From positions 1 to 64,000 of the forward strand of contig JAGPUW010000008.1 in the NCBI GenBank assembly GCA_018069465.1: 64,000 nucleotides of DNA. Direction: 5' to 3'. Within the stretch, counting starts at the first letter, position 1; the number at the start of each line of letters is the position of its first letter. The notes under the pieces are model-generated. The model did no database searches. It saw only the letters and a list, made by a program, of their open reading frames with translations, and had not been told where the DNA came from. Source of the stretch: Gammaproteobacteria bacterium (GTDB lineage Bacteria > Pseudomonadota > Gammaproteobacteria > Pseudomonadales > Porticoccaceae). Both the position numbers and the translations under genes were made by a program. Below, piece by piece: positions 27,053 through 34,697 of this stretch.

Positions 27053-28669
27053 ATGTCTAATCAATACGATGCCATCGTTATGGGAGCCGGCATTGCCGGT
27101 ATGTATCAATTACTTAAACTAAGAGAGCTGGGGCTCAACGTAAAAGTCTATGAAACAGGTGATGGCGTAGGCGGCGTATGGCATTGGAATAACTACCCGG
27201 GTTGTCGTTTTGATTCCGAAAGCCACACCTACGGCTACTCTTTTTCTGACGAATTGTTGCAAGAGTGGAACTGGACCGAACGCTTTGCTCCGCAGCCAGA
27301 AACCAAGCGTTACCTCAATTATGTCGCCGACAAATTTGACCTGCGCAAAGATATTCAATTCAACAGCTGTGTTGCGAAAGCCACTTACGACGAAGCCAAC
27401 ACACAATGGCAAATCGAGTTGGAAGATGGCAGTACCGCCAGCGCTCGGTTTTTGATTTCCGCCACTGGCCCCTTGTCGGCCTACACTATGCCGCGCATTC
27501 CTGGTGTTGACAGTTTTAAAGGCGACTACTGCCACACGGCACGCTGGCCCGAGGGCGATAGCGGCTGGCAGGGCAACGACTTTAGCGGTCTACGTGTTGG
27601 TGTTATCGGCACTGGCGCAACGGGTACTCAGGTGATTCAGGAAGTCGCAAAAACGGCGCGTGACCTCACCGTATTTCAGCTCGCGCCCAACTGGTGTGCA
27701 CCGCTACACAATGCGCCCATTGAGCAGGCCGAGATGGACGATATGAAAGCCCACTACAAAGAAACCTTTGCGTTTCTCAGCACCACCTTTGGCGCTTTTG
27801 CCCACAAATTTGTCGATACCTCGGCCCTCGATGCCACGGCAGAAGAGCGCGAAGCCTTTTTTGAAAAGCTTTATGCCGAACCGGGCTTTGGTATTTGGCT
27901 GGCCAACTACAACGATATTATGACCAGCCCCGAAGCCAATGCTTTGATCACTGAATTCGTTGCCAAGAAAATCCGTCAACGCGTCGATGACCCCGCCGTG
28001 GCCGATTTACTGATTCCAAAAGATCACGGCTTCGGCACCCGCCGTGTACCCATGGAAACCCGGTATTTTGAAGCCTTTAATCAGGACAATGTGCACCTGA
28101 TTGATCTCAACAAAACGCCCATCGAAGAAATCATGCCCGAGGGTGTGCGCTGCAGTGACAAGCTCTATGAATTCGATTTAATTATTTACGCCACGGGTTT
28201 CGACGCGGTAACGGGCGCTCTCAAACGTATTGATATTAGCGGTAAAGGCGGCCAGAAATTAACGGCCAAGTGGGAAGACGGGCCACGTACTTATCTGGGT
28301 ATGCAGACCGTTGGCTTCCCTAATTTATTGACGCTGGTAGGCCCCCACAACGGTGCGACCTTCTGCAATATTCCCCGCTGTATTGAGCAGAACGTGGAGT
28401 GGGTGACTGATCTCATCAGCTACATGAATGCCAAAAATCTGGTTGAGGTTGAGCCAACGCTGGCAGCGGAAGATGAGTGGACCCAGCACGTCGATGACCT
28501 GGCGCAGAAAACCCTGTTCCCAACAGCGGACTCCTGGTTTATGGGTGTTAATCCGAATAACCCCGATGCCAAACGCACCTTTATGCTCTATGCCGGTGGT
28601 GCACCTCACTACAAGGCTAAATGTGACGATGTCGCGTCACATGACTACGAAGGTTTTGCGCTGAAATAA
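27053..28669 (+). CDS. Flavin-containing Baeyer-Villiger monooxygenase, copy 2
   Basis: A 538-residue paralog of the preceding gene, colinear over its whole length. It has the FAD motif GAGIAG, the NADPH motif GTGATG and an intact fingerprint FKGDYCHTARWP with Trp165. Conserved blocks GFGTRRVPMET, GPHNGATFCNIPRCIEQNVEWVTD and FPTADSWFMGVN are identical or nearly so in both copies, while the N-terminal half and the cap around 205-260 differ more. The two probably arose by tandem duplication and diverged in substrate range. A strong terminator follows. An AAAGAGG ribosome site precedes the ATG. Confidence 0.93.
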   Translation: MSNQYDAIVMGAGIAGMYQLLKLRELGLNVKVYETGDGVGGVWHWNNYPGCRFDSESHTYGYSFSDELLQEWNWTERFAPQPETKRYLNYVADKFDLRKDIQFNSCVAKATYDEANTQWQIELEDGSTASARFLISATGPLSAYTMPRIPGVDSFKGDYCHTARWPEGDSGWQGNDFSGLRVGVIGTGATGTQVIQEVAKTARDLTVFQLAPNWCAPLHNAPIEQAEMDDMKAHYKETFAFLSTTFGAFAHKFVDTSALDATAEEREAFFEKLYAEPGFGIWLANYNDIMTSPEANALITEFVAKKIRQRVDDPAVADLLIPKDHGFGTRRVPMETRYFEAFNQDNVHLIDLNKTPIEEIMPEGVRCSDKLYEFDLIIYATGFDAVTGALKRIDISGKGGQKLTAKWEDGPRTYLGMQTVGFPNLLTLVGPHNGATFCNIPRCIEQNVEWVTDLISYMNAKNLVEVEPTLAAEDEWTQHVDDLAQKTLFPTADSWFMGVNPNNPDAKRTFMLYAGGAPHYKAKCDDVASHDYEGFALK

Positions 28670-28681
28670 GGCGCGCTACTT

Positions 28682-28726
28682 AACCCGGTTTAACGCTCAC
28701 ATTTTGACGCGTTAAACCGGGTTTTA
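28682..28726 (+). terminator. Rho-independent terminator after BVMO 2
   Basis: AACCCGGTTTAACGC (28682-28696) pairs perfectly with GCGTTAAACCGGGTT (28709-28723) around a 12-nt loop and is followed by TTAG. It lies 12 bp after the stop codon. Confidence 0.88.
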
Positions 28727-28937
28727 GTCATCAAAGGCTCGCCGAAATAGAGGTGTAAAAACAGAGGCCTCCAAGTCAACGCACTCCAACACCAGTCCAG
28801 GTCTGGATGATTTAAGTGTTGTGAAATATTTCCACCTCCCCAGGCTTATCAAGGCTTGTTGCATGTTCAGTGTTGCAGCCATGAGTTTTCAAAACACTCG
28901 CCATTTTATCGGCAATAAAATAAACCCATAAAAATAA
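28727..28937 (+). other. Upstream part of the nhaA intergenic region
   Basis: This stretch lies between the BVMO terminator and the structured element ahead of nhaA. It should contain the nhaA promoter. AT-rich sequence at 28910-28940 could be the promoter core, but no convincing -35/-10 pair was found. No gene is seen. Confidence 0.35.
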
Positions 28938-29016
28938 AAAAGCAGGGTAGGGCTTTGCCCTTGCGGTCTGACGGATAGCTGATTACTCTTGCCGATATGT
29001 AAGTAAACCTGTTTTT
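28938..29016 (+). ncRNA. Structured nhaA leader, candidate cation riboswitch
   Basis: AAAAGCAGG (28938-28946) pairs with CCTGTTTTT (29008-29016) to close a domain of 79 nt. It holds a hairpin AGGGC-TTT-GCCCT (28949-28961) and a purine-rich segment GCGGTCTGACGGATAGCTG whose CGG can pair with CCG at 28992-28994. It ends 47 nt before the nhaA start codon. Li+/Na+-responsive nhaA-I and nhaA-II RNAs occur in exactly this setting in Proteobacteria. I believe this is a related RNA, but I cannot match it to a covariance model by eye. Confidence 0.5.
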
Positions 29017-29063
29017 CGAATGTGGCTAGGAACTGGCTAGTCGCATGTCTTGAGGAGTAAAAA

Positions 29064-30479
29064 ATGGATCAGCCCGAGCCTTTAAGCAAAGGAAGCAACA
29101 AGAAGGGGGTTTTTCTCTCTCCCTGGGAAAAGGCTTTCGATAGAGTTCTCACGCCCTTCGAAGAATTTATTCATCGCCAAACAACCAGTAGTCTGTTGTT
29201 GATGGGCACAGCAGTGGTCGCCCTGGTGTTGGCCAACGGCCCTTTTTCATCGGCCTATGCGCACTTTATGCATACCTCTATCAGCCTCAGTGTTGGCAAT
29301 TGGTCTCTCGAAATGAGCCTGCATCACTGGATCAACGATGGCTTAATGGCCATGTTCTTCTTTGTTGTTGGCCTCGAATTAAAGCGCGAAATTCTGGTGG
29401 GGGAGTTGGCTGATCTGCGCAATGCGGCACTACCCATTGGCGCCGCTATTGGCGGCATGGTGGTGCCGGCACTGATCTATTTTCTGATCAACCCCCATGG
29501 CGATGCTGCACGGGGTTGGGGCATCCCAATGGCCACCGATATTGCCTTTGCCATTGGTGCGCTGGCATTGCTCGCCAGTCGTGTACCGAAGGCACTGATT
29601 ACCTTCTTAGTTGCGCTGGCGATTGTCGATGATTTGGGCGCAGTGGTGGTCATCGCCGTGTTCTACACCGAGACAATTGCTCTTGGCCCTCTGGCTGTGG
29701 CAGCGGGTTTATTCGCTTTGTTGATCGCTTTAAATCTCGGTGGCATCCGCAGGGTGCTGCCTTACTTCATTGTTTCCCTTATTTTTTGGTATGCCGTTAT
29801 GTTGTCGGGCGTTCATGCCACATTGGCCGGTGTTCTAGGGGCACTGTGTGTCCCGGCTATCCCCAAATACAACCCAGAACGTTTCAGCACACAGGTTAAG
29901 TTTCTAATGACACGTTTCGACGCTAACCATGAAAGCGGCCAGAGTATTATGACCAACGACCAGCTGCGCGCTGTGGTGCGCAGCCTTGAAAATGGTGTGC
30001 ACAGTGTGCAGGCACCCTTACAGCGTCTTGAACACGCCTGGCACATGCCCGTTGCCTACATTGTTATTCCCGTTTTTGCCCTGGCAAATGCAGGTATTCC
30101 ACTTGAATTTGCAAGCCTGGGTGAAACCCTAAGTCACCCAACATTTATTGGTGTATCACTGGGCCTGATACTGGGCAAGTTTATTGGCATTACCGGCGTT
30201 AGCTGGCTGATGCTCAAACTGGGTATTGCCGTGCTGCCCAAAGATACGCGTTTTACCCAAATCGCCGGCGTATCGCTGTTGGCCGGGATAGGCTTCACCA
30301 TGTCTATTTTTGTTGCTCAGCTCGGCTTTGGTGAGCGCGAGGATCTCTTACTCATTGCCAAAACGGCGATTCTGCTGGCATCTTTCGTTGCCGGTCTGGC
30401 TGGCGTACTTTGGCTTTATCTGGTCAGTAAAGTACCCGATGTAGATGAGACGGCAAAGGAGCAACAAACGGGTGTGTAG
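29064..30479 (+). CDS. nhaA: NhaA Na+/H+ antiporter
   Basis: A 471-residue inner-membrane antiporter. The essential double Asp is in FLVALAIVDDLGAVVVIAVFY. MATDIAFAIGALALL (helix IV, unwound TD motif), FFFVVGLELKREI and GVSLLAGIGFTMSIFVAQLGF are canonical. It is longer than E. coli NhaA because of a cytoplasmic N-terminus of about 30 residues and an insert around 270-320 (RFSTQVKFLMTRFDANHESGQ), as in many marine versions. GAGGAG at 29051-29056 precedes the ATG. A structured leader lies upstream. It is the last host gene before dif. Confidence 0.95.
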   Translation: MDQPEPLSKGSNKKGVFLSPWEKAFDRVLTPFEEFIHRQTTSSLLLMGTAVVALVLANGPFSSAYAHFMHTSISLSVGNWSLEMSLHHWINDGLMAMFFFVVGLELKREILVGELADLRNAALPIGAAIGGMVVPALIYFLINPHGDAARGWGIPMATDIAFAIGALALLASRVPKALITFLVALAIVDDLGAVVVIAVFYTETIALGPLAVAAGLFALLIALNLGGIRRVLPYFIVSLIFWYAVMLSGVHATLAGVLGALCVPAIPKYNPERFSTQVKFLMTRFDANHESGQSIMTNDQLRAVVRSLENGVHSVQAPLQRLEHAWHMPVAYIVIPVFALANAGIPLEFASLGETLSHPTFIGVSLGLILGKFIGITGVSWLMLKLGIAVLPKDTRFTQIAGVSLLAGIGFTMSIFVAQLGFGEREDLLLIAKTAILLASFVAGLAGVLWLYLVSKVPDVDETAKEQQTGV

Positions 30480-30582
30480 CAGTAACAAGGCTCCAGCTGC
30501 ACATTAAATTCCCCAGCACATTCAATTTCAGGACTTCAGCCAGTCTTGTTATTCACAATTGTGGCCATAGGTAATACGCACA

Positions 30583-30610
30583 ATTGCGTATAATGTATAT
30601 TATGTTAAAT
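30583..30610 (+). other. dif: Chromosomal dif site / prophage attL
   Basis: The 28-bp site reads as XerC arm ATTGCGTATAA, centre TGTATA and XerD arm TTATGTTAAAT. Centre and XerD arm are identical to E. coli dif and the XerC arm matches it at 8 of 11 positions. dif is where XerCD resolves chromosome dimers, so this marks the replication terminus. A second copy of centre and XerD arm lies 9,146 bp to the right and bounds a prophage. The XerC arm here is the host one and should be the functional site. Confidence 0.92.
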
Positions 30611-30768
30611 CGCGCACCGGCCTTAAAAACCCGATGACGTGAAATTACCATAGAATGTTTATTCATAGCAAGCCCCACGCTTTATAAGGCTTTTTCGTAA
30701 CTGCATCACAAAAGCCCTGCCGCCCCTGCTTTAAACTCCAGCGCGCACCCGAGCTAATGGGGTTGACC

Positions 30769-31233
30769 ATGCAAGGTAATACCGATTTCCCAGTACGAAG
30801 CCACTGTTTTACAAGTGGTCACTATGAAATATCTGCCAAAGAGGCCGCGCCCATAATGGGCGTGACCGTGAAGACCGCGAAAAACTATCTGGGCGGGAAA
30901 ACCAAAACCGACCCGGTGCGCCTGGCTTACTTGCAGGCCGTGGTGGGTAAAAAGATTATTCCCGAGCAAGCGCCCGTGTGGTGGTGTTCTCGGAAAAAAA
31001 TGCTTTTTTGTGATTCGGGCTGGGGCATGGGCGCTGCCCAGCTCGGCAATATGTTTTATCTTGCCGAACTGAGGGACAGAAGTATTGATTATATGAAAGT
31101 ACAAACAAAAGCACTGAGGGCAGAAATTGAAGCCCTAAACAACGAAGTCAAAGCCCTAAAACTGGAGGCCGCGCCCAAGCCCGCCGCGCTGCCTTCCAAT
31201 ATTATCGAATTTAAACTGAGATCCAAACGATGA
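30769..31233 (+). CDS. Prophage HTH DNA-binding protein, candidate repressor
   Basis: A 154-residue protein from ATG 30769 (behind ATGGGG); ATG 30757 is possible but has no ribosome site. Residues about 20-55 (YEISAKEAAPIMGVTVKTAKNYLGGKTKTDPVRLAYLQAVVG) form a helix-turn-helix of the DUF3653-like phage type. A Trp-Trp-Cys segment (PVWWCSRKKMLFCDSG) and a C-terminal coiled coil (VQTKALRAEIEALNNEVKALKLEA) suggest oligomerisation. It is the first gene of the rightward unit and faces the replication operon across the control region in the circular form, the usual place for a phage repressor. That role is inference. Confidence 0.7.
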   Translation: MQGNTDFPVRSHCFTSGHYEISAKEAAPIMGVTVKTAKNYLGGKTKTDPVRLAYLQAVVGKKIIPEQAPVWWCSRKKMLFCDSGWGMGAAQLGNMFYLAELRDRSIDYMKVQTKALRAEIEALNNEVKALKLEAAPKPAALPSNIIEFKLRSKR

Positions 31234-31574
31234 AAAAACCGACCGTAATACTTGCCGCTTCACTGGCCCTGGCTGGCTGCGCCCAAACAGGAACAATTAT
31301 CCCCGCGACCACCGGGAGCCAAGCCATCGGCAAAGGGTACAGTGATACAGATTCTATTGCGCAAGCGGTATCAACTGCCGTTAAGCATTGCGGCAAATTC
31401 GGCAAAAGCCCAACAGTGAGCAGCAGAGAAACCAAATATAAAGGGATGTTGTCTGAGCAAAACCGGAAAACCGCCGACACTGTGCAAGCAATTGCCACAT
31501 ATGCTGGTGCGTGGCTACCGACACCTAACGGCGACGAAGACTACACCACCACAATTACTTTTGATTGTATTTAA
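31230..31574 (+). CDS. Prophage-encoded small lipoprotein
   Basis: A 114-residue protein with signal peptide and lipobox LALAGC (Cys17), so probably lipid-anchored in the host envelope. The mature part has two Cys (KHCGKF, TFDCI) that may form a disulfide and no known domain. Its ATG overlaps the upstream HTH gene by 4 nt and it ends at a terminator. Being expressed with the presumed repressor rather than the virion genes suggests a lysogeny function such as superinfection exclusion, as for other phage lipoproteins, but this is inference. Confidence 0.75.
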   Translation: MKKPTVILAASLALAGCAQTGTIIPATTGSQAIGKGYSDTDSIAQAVSTAVKHCGKFGKSPTVSSRETKYKGMLSEQNRKTADTVQAIATYAGAWLPTPNGDEDYTTTITFDCI

Positions 31575-31580
31575 ACTACC

Positions 31581-31608
31581 GCGCCAAGCTTACCCTTGGC
31601 GCTCTTTT
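31581..31608. terminator. Terminator between converging prophage operons
   Basis: GCGCCAAG (31581-31588) pairs with CTTGGCGC (31595-31602) around CTTACC, followed by TCTTTTCC on the plus strand. It ends the rightward unit; the last leftward gene stops inside the hairpin. Confidence 0.8.
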
Positions 31609-31745
31609 CCTGCACCCATATTGAAGCCGAATAGTTTGAACTCCAGCCTGACAATTCGCCGCTCCATACGCATCAGCATCACGCCGATAGCGATCATTGC
31701 CACATCTGCGCCGCCCGATAGCATGGATAAAATTTCAGTTTCCAC
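31590..31745 (-). CDS. Small prophage membrane protein
   Basis: A 51-residue frame starting at GTG 31745, overlapping the upstream gene by 11 nt; an internal ATG at 31724 gives 44 residues. One hydrophobic segment (GGADVAMIAIGVMLM) is followed by a basic stretch (RMERRIVRLEFKLFGFN). This is the pattern of small internal-membrane or holin-like proteins of tailless phages. It is the last gene of the virion operon. No family name can be given. Confidence 0.55.
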   Translation of the reverse strand: METEILSMLSGGADVAMIAIGVMLMRMERRIVRLEFKLFGFNMGAGKERQG

Positions 31746-31914
31746 CACTGATCTCTGCTTCTATCTGCTTGCGGTTTTTTCGGCGAATGCTCAGGCCCAT
31801 ACCTTTAGCTAATGATTTTAGCTCTGCCCAGCTCATGCCGCTGAGTTCGAGCGCTTCATTATGGGGGCTGGCTGCCAGCGCCCGCCGTTTTTTTATAACA
31901 TCAATTCTACGCAT
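31735..31914 (-). CDS. Small basic prophage protein
   Basis: A 59-residue protein (ATG 31914, directly after the TAG of the upstream gene). It is rich in Arg and Lys: MRRIDVIKKRRALAAS at the start and SIRRKNRKQIEAEI near the end, with a predicted central helix SGMSWAELKSLAKGMGL. The MSWAELKSLAKGMGL part could be a short helix-turn-helix or an SAP-like nucleic-acid contact. The function is unknown. It is too short to be found easily but is linked by junctions on both sides. Confidence 0.6.
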   Translation of the reverse strand: MRRIDVIKKRRALAASPHNEALELSGMSWAELKSLAKGMGLSIRRKNRKQIEAEISGGN

Positions 31915-32169
31915 CTAAACACCTGCTTCTGGATTCAGTAAATCGTATATTGACGACCCGAGCGAAAACGAGTCATTGTCGCCGCCATCGTCGAACACAT
32001 CGCCCACGGCATTCAATCCTTTATAAATCAAGTTGTCGGCGCTGGTGGGATTTACTGCGTCGCCCACGACATCCGCGCCCTTTGCAATACCCGCCGCCGC
32101 TTTGTGCCCGAGAAAATAAAAGCCGACCAAAACCGCGCCCGCCGTTAAATAAAAATGCTTGTCCGTCAT
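31915..32169 (-). CDS. Prophage single-helix membrane protein
   Basis: An 84-residue protein from ATG 32169 (ATGA overlap with the upstream stop); GTG 32175 would add two residues. An N-terminal membrane helix (FYLTAGAVLVGFYFLGHKAAAGIA) precedes an acidic, Asp/Asn/Gly-rich C-terminus (DVFDDGGDNDSFSLGSSIYDLLNP). It resembles the minor membrane proteins that line the vesicle of PM2-like virions. No named family is recognised. Confidence 0.65.
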   Translation of the reverse strand: MTDKHFYLTAGAVLVGFYFLGHKAAAGIAKGADVVGDAVNPTSADNLIYKGLNAVGDVFDDGGDNDSFSLGSSIYDLLNPEAGV

Positions 32170-32711
32170 GCCCACGAAACCCCTGTTTTTATAGTGTCCA
32201 TCGTTAGCGGCTGCTTGCCGTTTTCGTGATAAATCATCGCTTCAATTAACGCGGGATAATCGCTTTTTTCTATTTCCGCCAATGGTGTAAGACCTGACCT
32301 GGCCGACACGGAATAAATATAACTATTTACATCATTGCCATCATCGCCCGGTGCCCATGTACTAATAATTTCCGCGACTGTATCAATACCGCGCTTATTG
32401 TAGCTGGCGAGAATGCGCGCCATTGCCCGCACGCCGTAGCGAATATCGGAAAAGATTAAATAACGGCCATCGTCGCCCGCTGCCCCGGCCCAGCTATCGC
32501 GCCCGGCTTCAATATTGCCCGGATTATTATTGCGAATGCCTCGCGGGTAATCGCCGCCCCGGTAATCGTAAACGCTGCCATCGTCGGCGCTTTGCTCGAT
32601 CTCCAGCACCGCCCGCGCTGGCACTTTAAATGCCTGCGCCGATGCGCCCGCAGACAATGCCAGCACCGCGACACCCGCGCCGATAAATAAAAGTTCGCCC
32701 GTTAATTTCAT
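32166..32711 (-). CDS. Virion-associated peptidoglycan hydrolase-like protein
   Basis: A 181-residue protein with an N-terminal membrane anchor or signal (LLFIGAGVAVLALSAGASAQA) and a lysozyme-like domain. The hallmark is RGIRNNNPGNIEAG, then YLIFSDIRYGVRAMARILASYNKRGIDTVAEIISTWAP and NSYIYSVSARSGL. This NNPGNI-type module is widespread in phage virion lysins (often annotated structural protein P5) and is thought to open the cell wall at entry or exit. Its neighbours are small membrane proteins, consistent with placement in an internal virion membrane. Start and stop both overlap neighbours by 4 nt. Confidence 0.8.
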   Translation of the reverse strand: MKLTGELLFIGAGVAVLALSAGASAQAFKVPARAVLEIEQSADDGSVYDYRGGDYPRGIRNNNPGNIEAGRDSWAGAAGDDGRYLIFSDIRYGVRAMARILASYNKRGIDTVAEIISTWAPGDDGNDVNSYIYSVSARSGLTPLAEIEKSDYPALIEAMIYHENGKQPLTMDTIKTGVSWA

Positions 32712-32911
32712 ATTTCGACCGTCAACCCTGCGTCAAGTGCGGCTTGATGGATTGCGCCATCACTCAACTGCTCCGCCGTTTTTCCCTCCGCCTGCCGAAT
32801 ATCATCAAACGTTAGAAAGTCTGAAAGCACATTGTTTGCCATGATGTTATTCAATCTTGCCGCGCTGATTGAAGCCACTTTTTTCGTCTTTTTTGTGTTT
32901 TTTATTTTCAT
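32708..32911 (-). CDS. Small prophage protein with basic N-terminus
   Basis: A 67-residue protein: a Lys-rich start (MKIKNTKKTKKVASISAARL) and an acidic, helical C-terminus (FLTFDDIRQAEGKTAEQLSDGAIHQAALDAGLTVEI). It has 4-nt overlaps on both sides. No membrane helix or known motif is visible. It could bind DNA or capsid proteins through its basic end. Confidence 0.6.
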   Translation of the reverse strand: MKIKNTKKTKKVASISAARLNNIMANNVLSDFLTFDDIRQAEGKTAEQLSDGAIHQAALDAGLTVEI

Positions 32912-33657
32912 TTAATATAACCCGCAAAAATAAATCTTATATCTGTTTGTGTGATAGCCAACTGAATACCGATAGTCTCCCCCGGCTCTAAAACGTAAGG
33001 TTCCGTTATCGGCACATTTAATACCTCATCCTGCCCGGCCCTAATTGCGTAAAAGTCATCGCCTGCCAGCAATGTTGCCGAATTACCCCGCTCCAAACCA
33101 ACAACACTGGACGATGCCCCGCCCGATAATTTATTTGCTGATAAATCGCCCCACGTTGCGCCAAATACAGGTGTGAATCTTTTCACTAGAATATACCCCG
33201 CCGCCGCTGTTGCGTGTTGGCATACGATCTGGTTGACGACGACCTCTTTATCTGATGACTTGTTTTTTAACTCAACTATAGGGTATTCCCCTGCGACTCC
33301 GTTTACTCCGTTGGATATTTGCCATGCCAAACCCTGCTCCGATCTTTTCACCGAACCGTCAACTACCGAAACCAAACCGACGACATTACTATCTCGCACA
33401 TCACCCGAGCCAATCAGTAGTTCCATGACCGCTGAGGTGTCGCCGGTATTTTTTAGCCTAATGTTTCTCGATTCATTTTTTGGGAACTCAATCCGCCGCC
33501 CTAAAATTAACGGCACTCTTCCTTGTTCCGTTTCCATCGTCACCGAGCCGCCAACTAGCTCTGACACATAAACAAAGGCGCAATTAACTGGAAGGGTTAT
33601 ATGGCCCCCCGCCTCTATGGTCATGGGTAAGTTATCTACAAAGGTGAAGCCACTCAT
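32908..33657 (-). CDS. Prophage structural protein, candidate vertex/spike
   Basis: A 249-residue, beta-rich protein without membrane helix or signal. Segments such as GHITLPVNCAFVYVSELVGGSVTME, ESRNIRLKNTGDTSAVMELLIG and EPYVLEPGETIGIQLAITQTDIRFIFAGY alternate hydrophobic and polar residues as in jelly-roll or fibre domains. It lies between membrane proteins in the virion operon. A vertex or host-contact protein is the most natural reading; PM2 has a separate spike. No sequence family is recognised, so this is inference from position and composition. Confidence 0.6.
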   Translation of the reverse strand: MSGFTFVDNLPMTIEAGGHITLPVNCAFVYVSELVGGSVTMETEQGRVPLILGRRIEFPKNESRNIRLKNTGDTSAVMELLIGSGDVRDSNVVGLVSVVDGSVKRSEQGLAWQISNGVNGVAGEYPIVELKNKSSDKEVVVNQIVCQHATAAAGYILVKRFTPVFGATWGDLSANKLSGGASSSVVGLERGNSATLLAGDDFYAIRAGQDEVLNVPITEPYVLEPGETIGIQLAITQTDIRFIFAGYIK

Positions 33658-34202
33658 TTTTTACCCCATAAAAACAGGCCCGCAACACTTGCCGCGCCGA
33701 TTATTAAATATAAATTTACCCGCTCGCCGGGATTATTTTCACGGCTTACAAAGTCTTGAAAACCTGTGGTCAAATCACCGACCGCCTGAGAGAAAGCCTG
33801 GCTTTGTCCCGCTGTTGTTTTTAGCAATTCGCGGGAAATATCCGCCGTTGTTTCTAACGTGTCTTTTGACGATTCGAGCAGCGCAAGGCCAAACGAATTG
33901 CCTTTGTCCACCACCTTCGAGCCGAACCAGTAGGCATTATTTGCGAGGACTTTCGCCGCCCGCTCTGCTGAGTTTAGCTCTGCCATTGCAAGCTGCGAAT
34001 CACGCGCCGACACCTGATCGGCGAAGTTCAAAGCAGCGCCGATGGCCCCATAATCTGAGCTAAATACATTGCTCGTTACGGCAATTTTGGCACCAACTTT
34101 CTTCCCGCTTATTGAAATGGATACCGGGTCGCCAAGCTGCGTTTGTGCCCCTGACTGCGACGCGGCCGAGGCAGAATCGCTTTTAGAATCAAAAAAGCCC
34201 AT
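33654..34202 (-). CDS. Prophage virion protein with C-terminal membrane anchor
   Basis: A 182-residue protein from ATG 34202, which overlaps the upstream TAA by 1 nt. After a Ser/Ala/Gln-rich start it has a beta part (PVSISISGKKVGAKIAVTSNVF) and a long amphipathic helical region (ARDSQLAMAELNSAERAAKVL, SSKDTLETTADISRELLKTT). The C-terminal helix NLYLIIGAASVAGLFLWGKK is followed directly by the stop. It is probably anchored in the internal virion membrane with its body facing the capsid. Confidence 0.65.
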   Translation of the reverse strand: MGFFDSKSDSASAASQSGAQTQLGDPVSISISGKKVGAKIAVTSNVFSSDYGAIGAALNFADQVSARDSQLAMAELNSAERAAKVLANNAYWFGSKVVDKGNSFGLALLESSKDTLETTADISRELLKTTAGQSQAFSQAVGDLTTGFQDFVSRENNPGERVNLYLIIGAASVAGLFLWGKK

Positions 34203-34414
34203 TAAGCACCCCGCCGCTTTGCCAGCAAAAAAGCCCCGCCGATGGCGACCAACCATAGCCACTGAGGCACCGCTGAAACAGCACCGCCCGCCGCCGTGTT
34301 ACCACTGCCGGTAATGGGCGAAGCGGAATAACTGCCGAAATATAAAGGCGCGATATTCAGCCCAGAGTCTGCCCCTGATAAGCCCCCCGTTAAACTCGGG
34401 GGCACGAAGGCCAT
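34202..34414 (-). CDS. Small prophage membrane protein
   Basis: A 70-residue protein from ATG 34414, with AAGGGG about 8 nt upstream. It has a Gly/Ser/Pro-rich N-terminal part (PPSLTGGLSGADSGLNIAPLYFGSY) and a C-terminal helix (PQWLWLVAIGGAFLLAKRRGA) ending in basic residues. This is the C-tail-anchored pattern shared by several neighbours. The function is probably structural. Confidence 0.65.
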   Translation of the reverse strand: MAFVPPSLTGGLSGADSGLNIAPLYFGSYSASPITGSGNTAAGGAVSAVPQWLWLVAIGGAFLLAKRRGA

Positions 34415-34415
34415 A

Positions 34416-34688
34416 TTATTTACCCCTTGCAATAACTAACACCGACACCGCGACCAGCGCAATGGCAATCATCGTCCCGGTATTACCTGACGGCGAAAAT
34501 CCCGATGATAAATAAGCAGGATCCTCAAGTGCCTGGCTTTGCGGTGCTGGCTGTGACTGCTGCACCTTCAATGCTTCGATCTGTGCCCGAGAATCGAGCA
34601 TATCGGCTTGATCTTTCGACAACTGCACTTCCCCGTAGAGGCCCGCGAGGTCACTCGCGCCCCCTACAACACTGTCCCAAATGCTCAT
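34416..34688 (-). CDS. Small prophage membrane protein with helical domain
   Basis: A 90-residue protein with AGGGGG before its ATG. The N-terminal half is helical (SVVGGASDLAGLYGEVQLSKDQADMLDSRAQIEALKVQQ), the middle is Gln/Pro-rich and the C-terminus is a membrane helix (TMIAIALVAVSVLVIARGK). It lies 9 bp after the capsid gene, typical of minor capsid-associated membrane proteins. Confidence 0.65.
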   Translation of the reverse strand: MSIWDSVVGGASDLAGLYGEVQLSKDQADMLDSRAQIEALKVQQSQPAPQSQALEDPAYLSSGFSPSGNTGTMIAIALVAVSVLVIARGK

Positions 34689-34697
34689 AAATCCCCC

